Source: Hymenobacter rigui
GTDB taxonomy: Bacteria; Bacteroidota; Bacteroidia; Cytophagales; Hymenobacteraceae
Assembly: GCF_003944715.1 (NCBI RefSeq)
Contig: NZ_RWIT01000005.1
Coordinates: forward strand, 248,001-312,000
Direction of reading: 5' to 3'
DNA: 64,000 nucleotides
Shown here: positions 57,838 to 64,000 of the stretch, in pieces
How the letters are laid out: each line of letters begins with the position of its first letter
How positions within the stretch are numbered: position 1 is the stretch's first letter
Notes under the pieces: generated by a model
Databases searched by the model: none
Told to the model about the DNA's origin: nothing
The model's input: the letters and a program-made list of their open reading frames with translations, nothing else
Position numbers and translations under genes: made by a program

Positions 57838-58929
57838 TTACGGGCTTACGAGGTTAATGCTGAGGTTGACATACAGTGGGTTACCCAGTTTGTTCTCAAA
57901 CAACGGGGTATTATCACCCGTTGGATTCTGGTTGTTGAAAGCATCGAACCGGTAGTTGTACCGGTAGCCAACCTGCCCCGATAGCCAGATAAAGCCTGCC
58001 AGTTGGCGCTCGTAGGTAATGCGGGGTTTCAGCTCGCCCCGGCGCAGGTACACATCCTGGCCGTTCACGGCTCCCAGGTAATAGGCGTTACCCTCAATCT
58101 CGTAGCCCAGCATGAGCAGCGAATTGGCCCCGAAGCTGCGCCGCACGTTCACCCGGGCCGGGAAAATGGCTTCAACGCCCCATTTGGGATTGAATGTGCG
58201 GAAGTAGTACACTACCGGAATATGCAGCTGCTGTCCGGCCCGATAGGTGCGCGTGACGCCCAGGCCCCACATGTAGGAATCCGTTGGTTTCCAGCCGTAA
58301 ATGGCGGTACCGCTGTACGTCAGGCCTTTGGTACTGATGTCGTCGAAGTTCCGGTAAGTGCCATTCAGGTCGACGTTGCCCTGAATCAGCAGGTAGTTCT
58401 TATCGTTGAGGGGCCGGAACACGGTGGCGTTGAAGCCCGTGGAGCGCAATCCATCCTCCAACGACCGAAACAGGGGCGTGCGGTCGGCATTGGCTATGCG
58501 TACACCGGTGTTCCAGTAAGTCAGCCCCAGGTTAAGAATCAGGCTGGAATTGGAAATCACCGGGGCATTAAACCCCAGCCGCAGGCCCGCAAACCGGTTT
58601 ACCCGGTTACCGACTTTCGTATCCGCCGGCGGCGTGGGCCCCGGACCAGGCACGAGCCCACTCTGGTGCGGTCCGGTGGAGTTCAGGTCAAAGGACATTT
58701 GCCCTTCGTAGCCTACCGAAATCAACTTGGTAGGGCTTTGCAGCAGCACTTTCTGGCTGGCGTAGGGCCGGTTCTCGGTAGCATCAGCGTTACCGAAACT
58801 ACTGAAATCATCCTGACCCAGCGAATCGGCGGGAGCAGTGGGCAGGTCCTGGGCCGTAGCCGATGTCAGTGGCAGAAAATCCAGGGCCAACAGGACTCCT
58901 GGCAGCAGAAAACGGGAGCGGAAGCGCAT
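57838..58929 (-). CDS. DUF6268-like outer-membrane beta-barrel protein
   Basis: This 363-residue protein has a signal peptide (MRFRSRFLLPGVLLALDFL... ending ATAQ). A beta-strand-rich body follows, with LISVGYEGQMSFDL, RVNRFAGLRLGFNAPVI, YGWKPTDSYMWGLGVTRTYR and the C-terminal NPLYVNLSINLVSP. The pattern fits the DUF6268 outer-membrane barrels of Bacteroidota. The function is unknown. It starts 8 bases after the DUF2147 stop, so both are one operon. ATG 58929 gives the signal peptide; the longer start adds 11 residues. Confidence 0.75.
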   Translation of the reverse strand: MRFRSRFLLPGVLLALDFLPLTSATAQDLPTAPADSLGQDDFSSFGNADATENRPYASQKVLLQSPTKLISVGYEGQMSFDLNSTGPHQSGLVPGPGPTPPADTKVGNRVNRFAGLRLGFNAPVISNSSLILNLGLTYWNTGVRIANADRTPLFRSLEDGLRSTGFNATVFRPLNDKNYLLIQGNVDLNGTYRNFDDISTKGLTYSGTAIYGWKPTDSYMWGLGVTRTYRAGQQLHIPVVYYFRTFNPKWGVEAIFPARVNVRRSFGANSLLMLGYEIEGNAYYLGAVNGQDVYLRRGELKPRITYERQLAGFIWLSGQVGYRYNYRFDAFNNQNPTGDNTPLFENKLGNPLYVNLSINLVSP

Positions 58930-58937
58930 AGCAGTCC

Positions 58938-59396
58938 TTATTTCTTTACCTGCCGCTTCCACACATCGGTGCGGCCGAAAAGCGACACCCCAATAAACCC
59001 ACGCACTTCCAGAGTATTGGCATCCGTCAGCGTCATCTCGCAGGAGTAGTCACTGCCATTTTTAGGATCATAAATCTGGCCTCCCTCCCATTTATTGTTC
59101 CCTGCGTAGGTAAAGTTCCGCATGTTCACCAACCCCCGAATGGGCTTGCTGCGCAGAGATTCGGTGGGGTTATTGGCATCGGTGCGGGGCGTACCATCCG
59201 GGTTATTCGGCACCTTCAGCCACACAATCCGGCCGAAGTACTTGTCGCCGCTTTTGTAAATCTGCACCATCCCCGTGCCTTCGCCGTTTTTCCACACGCC
59301 CAGCACCGCATCCGGATTATCAGCCAGAGCCAAAGCCGCAACCGAGGTCAGCAAAACCAATAGTAGCGCGAGAAGATTTTTCGTCAGGGTAGTCAT
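58938..59396 (-). CDS. DUF2147-family secreted protein
   Basis: This 152-residue protein has a signal peptide (TLTKNLLALLLVLLTSVAAL). The DUF2147 body has GVWKNGEGTGMVQIYKSGDK, YFGRIVWLK, RGLVNMRNFTY, and GGQIYDPKNGSDYSCEMTL. Small lipocalin-like proteins of this family occur in the periplasm and their role is unclear. ATG 59396 directly precedes the signal. It is the first gene of a two-gene unit with the DUF6268 barrel protein. Confidence 0.88.
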   Translation of the reverse strand: MTTLTKNLLALLLVLLTSVAALALADNPDAVLGVWKNGEGTGMVQIYKSGDKYFGRIVWLKVPNNPDGTPRTDANNPTESLRSKPIRGLVNMRNFTYAGNNKWEGGQIYDPKNGSDYSCEMTLTDANTLEVRGFIGVSLFGRTDVWKRQVKK

Positions 59397-60044
59397 GCGG
59401 CAATAGAAAAAAGTGAGTGGGAAAACTGATGGTTCACTCTCCAAATAGAACTAATAAATCGATAATAAAATAGGTTTAATCATATTTTAATAGAATTTTT
59501 AGTTCGTTTTAATCCTATCTTCTCAGAAAGCCTGAAAACGGTATTTTCTGCTTCCCGCACATTCAGTTTCGCGCCTCCCACACTGCGGTGTACGACACTA
59601 TTACTTCGTCCATAAGTATCAATCACTCAAGCCAGACACGCTGAGCGCATTTTCAGGGTTGGCTTATCGGATTTTTACAATATATGCTTCCGTACTACGC
59701 AGCCAGTAGCCCATAACCGAATAGCCCGGCATTATAACCTGGAAGCTCAACCGTATAGTTAATCAACGTAATTTACCACATACACCCATACAGATAAAGT
59801 ACAATACGCATTAACAACGAAATCAACGACTCATCATTGCACGTACTGGGTTGGTCTTAGACTATGCCCGAGCAGGCCGAACAACGGCTGATACACCACT
59901 TCCCCTTCACCAGACAGGTGCTGGTATGGCCCCGATGTACGCGGCAACGCCCCATCTATGCTCCCCATGTGTCACGGACGTGTAGCAGCTTTTGTAGTCT
60001 CGTTGCAGACCGAACTACACAATTTACAGTACACCTTCTCTGCT
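59397..60044. other. AT-rich intergenic region without a supported gene
   Basis: This 648-base region carries the promoter of the DUF2147 operon and the 3' flank of the PLP-enzyme gene. It is strongly AT-rich near 59440-59520. The plus-strand frame from 59864 runs into the PLP gene on the opposite strand and has no coding character. I see no tRNA or clear small-RNA structure. Confidence 0.5.
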
Positions 60045-61181
60045 CTACTTACTGTCACCCAGTGCCTGCTGCAGGTCCGTCAGCAGCTCCGCCACCGGCT
60101 CAATCCCTACCGACAGGCGTACCAGCCCGGCCGTAATACCCAGTTCCTGCCGCTGCTCCTCCGTCAGGGCCCGATGCGAGGTTCCTACCGGATATGACAA
60201 TGAGGAATCTACTCCGGCCAGAGACGGCGCAAACGGGAAACGCTGACTGCCCCGGATAAACTTGTTTACCGCCTCCACCGAATCATCGGCCAGCTGGAAC
60301 GAAACCATACCACCGAACCGGCCCGCGCCCTGCTCACTGGCCAGCTCATGCTGGGCGTGCGTGAGCAGCCCCGGATAAAACACCTCTCCCACGGCCGGGT
60401 GCTCCACTAGCAGCTCGGCCACGGCCTGGGCATTGTAGCAATGGGCATTCATGCGCAGGCGCAGGGTTTTGAGGCCCCGTACCGCCAGCCAGCTTTCCAT
60501 GGGGCTCAGCGTAAGACCGAACAGGGTGCCAATCTGCTTCAGGCGGGCCGCGTCTTCTTCCGTACGGGCTACCACAGCTCCGGCCGTAACATCAGAATGG
60601 CCTGCCAAGTATTTGGTTACGCTGTGCATCACCAGATCGGCCCCGAACGTCAACGGATTGGTGAGCACCGGCGAGGCAAACGTGTTATCCACCACCAGCT
60701 TCAGACCCAGAGCATGGGCCGCCTCGGCCGCCGCCCGCAGGTCTACCACGCGCAGCAGCGGGTTGCTGATGGTTTCGCAAAGCAGCAGCCGGGTGCGGGG
60801 CTGCGCGTACGTTGCCAGGTTGCTGGTCAGATCATCAAAGGGCACGTACGTGACGGTAATTCCCAGCCGCCCCAGTTCCTGGTTCAGCAGCGCCGCCGAG
60901 CCCCCGTAGATATCGGCTGCGCACAGCACATGGTCGCCGGCGGTGCAATACGTGAGAATAGCCGCGAAAATAGCCGCCATGCCCGAACCCGTAGCCACGG
61001 CACCGGCTCCGCCCTCCAGGTGATTCACGGCTTCCGCCAGCTCATCGGAGTTGGGGTTGCCGTTGCGCGAGTACAGGTACCGGCTACCGGGTTCCCCAAA
61101 ATACAGCTCCAGCTCATTGAGGTCTTCAAACTTGAAAACCGACGTCTGGTAAATGGGGGTGATTTTGGGGTGGATGTGCAT
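60045..61181 (-). CDS. Cys/Met-metabolism PLP enzyme (cystathionine gamma-synthase/lyase type)
   Basis: This 378-residue enzyme belongs to the trans-sulfuration family. It has RNGNPNSDELAEAVNHLEGG near the N-terminus, SGMAAIFAAIL, the PLP-stacking region CAADIYGGS, DNTFASPVLTNPL and the PLP Lys in MHSVTKYLAGHSDV. The C-terminal RLSVGIEPVAELLTDL is typical. It could be a cystathionine gamma-synthase, gamma-lyase or methionine gamma-lyase; sequence alone does not decide. ATG 61181 (MHIHPKITPIYQTSVF) is the family start. Confidence 0.93.
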   Translation of the reverse strand: MHIHPKITPIYQTSVFKFEDLNELELYFGEPGSRYLYSRNGNPNSDELAEAVNHLEGGAGAVATGSGMAAIFAAILTYCTAGDHVLCAADIYGGSAALLNQELGRLGITVTYVPFDDLTSNLATYAQPRTRLLLCETISNPLLRVVDLRAAAEAAHALGLKLVVDNTFASPVLTNPLTFGADLVMHSVTKYLAGHSDVTAGAVVARTEEDAARLKQIGTLFGLTLSPMESWLAVRGLKTLRLRMNAHCYNAQAVAELLVEHPAVGEVFYPGLLTHAQHELASEQGAGRFGGMVSFQLADDSVEAVNKFIRGSQRFPFAPSLAGVDSSLSYPVGTSHRALTEEQRQELGITAGLVRLSVGIEPVAELLTDLQQALGDSK

Positions 61182-61214
61182 AAAACCAGAAATGAAGCAG
61201 AACCGCTGGGTGAA

Positions 61215-61236
61215 AGCAGGGGCCGCAACCCCTGCC
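61215..61236 (-). terminator. Terminator-like hairpin after the CocE/NonD hydrolase gene
   Basis: GCAGGGG-6-CCCCTGC followed by TTT lies between the hydrolase stop and the PLP-enzyme start. Confidence 0.6.
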
Positions 61237-61271
61237 AAACGGCCCCGCAAGCTACGGCACAGATGCTGCTT

Positions 61272-63644
61272 TTACTCGCCGATGGGCACATCTACCCGAC
61301 TGGGGTACTTGCGCCCCGTGTACACCGTCGTTTCGATAAGGCGTGGACCGGTGGCGCGCTCCTGCGCTACCACCCCGCCAAAGCCGAAATTCCGCTCGTA
61401 CATGGGCGTATTCTGCACTTCCAGCACGAGGCGCAGCCGGGAGCCGGCATCCAGCTTCTTCACGTATAGAAAGTTGTTGTTGAAGTCAAGGCGCTCCATT
61501 TTGCCCGGCTTCATCAGCGTGGGGTTGGTAGCACTGCGGCGGTAACGAGTCCGCAGACCAGAGGTAGCCAGCTGCATGCTCCGGCCATCTGCCGTTTGCT
61601 CGTATACCGTCACCCGGAAGTCAGCGTCCGGCACGTTCAAACTCATAAACAACCGCGGCAGTAGGGCCCCGCTGACGGTTACGGCCCGGGGCAGTGGCCC
61701 CGACTCAAACACCAGATTATGGGCGGAAGTCATGTACAGCGAGTCGTCGTAGGGCCGGGGCGTTGCGAAGACAAACGCGGAGTCCAGCACCTGCGCCACA
61801 TCGTGGATGTAGCGAATTGACTGAGTTTTCTTCGGTACGCTCGTCTGCATCGCCAGCAGGCCGGCCCGTTTAGGGTTCGGCTGTTTCTGGGGCGTTAGGT
61901 ACAGCCGGAGCGTGTCCTTGGTGAGAGCCTGCAGCGAAGATGCCCCGCGCCACCGGCCGGCGTTGGTTTCGAAATACGTGACCTGGTCCAGCATCCAGGC
62001 AGGTTTGGCCTGTTTTTTCAACACCCAATCAAACCACTGCAGCATTTGGCGGTACACGGGCACCTGAGCGGCCCGCTCAATGGGCAACCCCGCCTGGGCG
62101 GCGCGCGGTGCCCACTGGGCTCCTCCGTGGTCGTATGGCCCAATCAGCAGTTGGTGTTTGCCCCGGTTGGCGGCCGTGGCGTGCTGCATGTACTGGCGGT
62201 AATAGTACAGCGCGCCGTTCTGGTCGTCGTCGTAATAGCCTGTGATGGTGAGCACCGGTAGGTCGAGGGCGGCGTAATCGGCGGGTTTGGGCAGAATGCC
62301 CTGCCAGTACGCATCAAAATCCGGGTGGCTCACCCATTTCTGAAAGAACGGGTTGGGCAGCTTCGCCACCGAATCGAGCTTGACGAAAGGCAGACGGTTT
62401 TTGTAGAGCTGCCAAAACGTCCCATTCCAAAACGGCGCATCATTGAACACGGCGGAGTTCAGCTCCCGCCCGCTCACGTAAGTGGCCCATTGTAGAATAT
62501 AGGAGTAGAACATATTTGACTCCCGCGGGAAATCAACCCCAAACCCAACGGCTACCATCGGGTTGATGGCCTTCAGCGCCGGGTGCCGGTACTCCTGCCG
62601 AATTGCCTGCCACTGCGCGAATCCCAGGTAGGAGCCGCCCGTGGTAGCCACCTGCCCATCGGACCACGGCTGCTTGCTGGCCCAGTCGATGATATCATAC
62701 AAATCCTGCGCGTCCTGCTCATAGGGGAAGAAGGAACCGCCCGATTTGCGCCGCCCCCGCGTGTCTACGTACACATACACGTAGCCATTGGTGGCAAACA
62801 CGTTACCCTGGGTAGCCTCGCTCCCGCCCGGATATGGGCTCAACGACACAATAACGGGTACCCGCCCGCTGGTCGCCCCATTACGGTACACCAAGCCATG
62901 CAGCTTTACTCCGTCGCGCATCGGTATCTGTGCTTCCTCATCAACCAGCCGCGCAGGGTCCAGCTCATACAGCAGCTGCTCCACCGTAGCCCGGTGGCGC
63001 TGGTAGAATGGGCCACTGAAACCCATGCGCATAAACCCTGCGGCAGCACTATACGTCAGCTTATTACCCCGCATGGCGGCCACGCTCAGGATTTTTCGCA
63101 ATTCACCGCGCACCAGCGTTGTCATAGCTGGCAGGTAAGCCCCCTTCTGACTATTGAGCAGATCCAGCCGCGTAAGGGCGGGCAATGAATCCAGCTGCTG
63201 CCGCAGCGCCAGCCGCAAAGCCGGCCGGAAAGCAGCCGAGGCTTCGTCGGGTACGCGCTGCTTCGCCACCGACCAGGCCATGGGAACCAGCGTGGGCGGT
63301 AAGATATAGATGGGAGATGGTTGCAAACGCATGGCCATCCGCCGGTAGCGGTGATAGTCTGTAAACCGGTTTTGCACCAACGCGGCCAACGCCCGCATCA
63401 TGTAGCTGCTTGCCAGCTGCGTGGTATCCGAAATCCGGTAGCGCGTTTGGGCCTCCCCTTCTAGCTTCTCCACTGCGTCGGCCACCGTCTGCAGGGCCCG
63501 GGCCACGCCCACCGAATCGGTAGGCTGCAACCCCACTGGTAGCTGCACCTGAAATTTTTCGTAGTAATCAGCCGGCAAAGGTGGTCGGCTCTGGCTTACT
63601 GCCAGCGAGGGTAGCAGCAGGGCCAGCCATAGAAACATGCGCAT
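61272..63644 (-). CDS. CocE/NonD family hydrolase
   Basis: This 790-residue secreted serine hydrolase of the CocE/X-Pro dipeptidyl-peptidase type has a signal peptide (MRMFLWLALLLPSLAVSQ). An N-terminal helical region of about 220 residues precedes the alpha/beta core. The core includes AQIPMRDGVKLHGLVY, the nucleophile Ser in ATTGGSYLGFAQW, the Asp in ITGYYDDDQNGA and the His in IGPYDHGGAQW. A C-terminal jelly-roll (DUF3458/XPD-C-like) with RLVLEVQNTPMYERNFG ends the protein. Its substrates are acyl-peptides or esters and unknown. ATG 63644 is chosen because it starts the signal peptide. Confidence 0.92.
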   Translation of the reverse strand: MRMFLWLALLLPSLAVSQSRPPLPADYYEKFQVQLPVGLQPTDSVGVARALQTVADAVEKLEGEAQTRYRISDTTQLASSYMMRALAALVQNRFTDYHRYRRMAMRLQPSPIYILPPTLVPMAWSVAKQRVPDEASAAFRPALRLALRQQLDSLPALTRLDLLNSQKGAYLPAMTTLVRGELRKILSVAAMRGNKLTYSAAAGFMRMGFSGPFYQRHRATVEQLLYELDPARLVDEEAQIPMRDGVKLHGLVYRNGATSGRVPVIVSLSPYPGGSEATQGNVFATNGYVYVYVDTRGRRKSGGSFFPYEQDAQDLYDIIDWASKQPWSDGQVATTGGSYLGFAQWQAIRQEYRHPALKAINPMVAVGFGVDFPRESNMFYSYILQWATYVSGRELNSAVFNDAPFWNGTFWQLYKNRLPFVKLDSVAKLPNPFFQKWVSHPDFDAYWQGILPKPADYAALDLPVLTITGYYDDDQNGALYYYRQYMQHATAANRGKHQLLIGPYDHGGAQWAPRAAQAGLPIERAAQVPVYRQMLQWFDWVLKKQAKPAWMLDQVTYFETNAGRWRGASSLQALTKDTLRLYLTPQKQPNPKRAGLLAMQTSVPKKTQSIRYIHDVAQVLDSAFVFATPRPYDDSLYMTSAHNLVFESGPLPRAVTVSGALLPRLFMSLNVPDADFRVTVYEQTADGRSMQLATSGLRTRYRRSATNPTLMKPGKMERLDFNNNFLYVKKLDAGSRLRLVLEVQNTPMYERNFGFGGVVAQERATGPRLIETTVYTGRKYPSRVDVPIGE

Positions 63645-63738
63645 ACAGTGGAGAGGATAGAGTGAGAGCTTAAACATCGCTCTTTTCTAAATAATTACGC
63701 CGCCACTCCCAAGCAAATTTCCCCCTCCCGCCACACGC

Positions 63739-63776
63739 AAAAAGCCCCGCGCCTGGCTAGCAGACGCGGGGCTTTT
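63739..63776 (-). terminator. Terminator after atpC
   Basis: AAAAAGCCCCGCG / CGCGGGGCTTTT arms with a 13-nt loop lie 20 bases after the atpC stop and end the atp gene(s) on the minus strand. Confidence 0.85.
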
Positions 63777-63796
63777 CGGGAGTATACTTGGCCAAT

Positions 63797-64000
63797 TTAC
63801 GCCGAAGCCCCTTCTGCCAGTACAATTACATTGTTGCGCAGTACTTCTACCACACCGCCTTCGATGGCGAAGCGGGTAGAGCCACCGTTCAGCACCACTT
63901 CACCGGCTTTCAAAGCCGAAATCAGTGGGGCGTGGTTGTTCAATACTTCAAATAGGCCATCTACACCCGGAAACTGGGCCGATGCAACCTCCCCTTCAAA
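63797..64000 (-). CDS. atpC: ATP synthase F1 epsilon subunit (3' part only; starts beyond window)
   Basis: The last 67 residues and stop of AtpC can be read on the minus strand. The frame runs off the end of the window at 64000. Features are VASAQFPGVDGLFEVLNNHA, PLISALKAGEVVLNGG and the end EVLRNNVIVLAEGASA. The epsilon subunit belongs to the central stalk of F1 and couples rotation to catalysis. The short family length suggests about 15 residues are missing. In Bacteroidota atpC usually follows atpD, which should lie just outside the window. Confidence 0.92.
   Translation of the reverse strand, partial: FEGEVASAQFPGVDGLFEVLNNHAPLISALKAGEVVLNGGSTRFAIEGGVVEVLRNNVIVLAEGASA

Noticed and set aside
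59397..60044. A tRNA or small RNA gene in the AT-rich spacer
   Set aside because: I could find no cloverleaf or T-loop sequence and no hairpin with a T-run inside the region.
59864..60136. 90-codon plus-strand frame
   Set aside because: It runs into the opposite-strand PLP-enzyme gene and is rich in Pro/Ser without any domain.

Overview
The window looks like chromosome from a GC-rich member of the Bacteroidota, most likely Cytophagales/Hymenobacteraceae (Hymenobacter-like). The reasons are type IX secretion (T9SS) C-terminal sorting domains, a SusC/SusD pair, an S46 dipeptidyl-peptidase, an IPExxxVDY-family protein next to pyruvate kinase, TAnnTTTG-type promoters, few Shine-Dalgarno sequences, and GC-rich genes separated by repeat-rich spacers. 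The genus is an inference. I saw no rRNA, tRNA, CRISPR array, transposase or prophage gene.

Layout. 1-11.4 kb: end of a DUF3857/transglutaminase protein, a T9SS-secreted metalloprotease, a helix-hairpin-helix/outer-membrane-barrel pair, an S46 peptidase (DPP7-like) and yidD. 11.5-31.2 kb: a carbohydrate-utilisation locus (PUL). One minus-strand operon runs susC - susD - GH43 - GH43 - galM - sodium/sugar symporter. A second minus-strand operon carries GH43 - clan GH-A hydrolase - GH43. The plus strand carries galK-galT, a Tat-exported GH43 and a LacI-type regulator. Four exact copies of a 12-bp palindrome (GCAAACGTTTGC), one near copy and one core variant occur only in the leaders of these transcription units. 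They make a self-contained LacI regulon that joins arabinan/galactan-type debranching enzymes to the Leloir galactose pathway. 31.3-46 kb: mostly housekeeping genes (fructose-bisphosphate aldolase, lgt, a VapBC45-like toxin-antitoxin pair, nadE, a phosphoesterase, rnc-fabF-acpP, an IPExxxVDY protein, pyk, a T9SS-sorted protein, rpsT). 46-57.5 kb: YheT-like hydrolase, rsmG, an ECF sigma factor, a GT2 glycosyltransferase, tgt, an LptF/G-type permease, an EamA transporter, ispE and a three-gene cassette resembling PglC/PglD/PglE (bacillosamine-type glycan). 57.8-64 kb: a DUF6268 barrel protein and a DUF2147 protein, a cystathionine gamma-synthase/lyase-type enzyme, a CocE/NonD hydrolase and the 3' part of atpC.

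The most unusual structure lies between genes. At least eight spacers are built almost entirely from tandem 7- or 8-bp units (one spacer, fabF-rnc, has a less regular period). They are arranged as inverted arms that start at one stop codon and end at the next start or stop codon. Two of them enclose a second, perfect REP-like palindrome (GTCATCCTGAGC... or GTCATGCTGCGC... type). The same heptamer style of repeat has also entered the nadE reading frame. A smaller regulatory oddity is a pair of mutually exclusive hairpins in the leader of the LacI gene.
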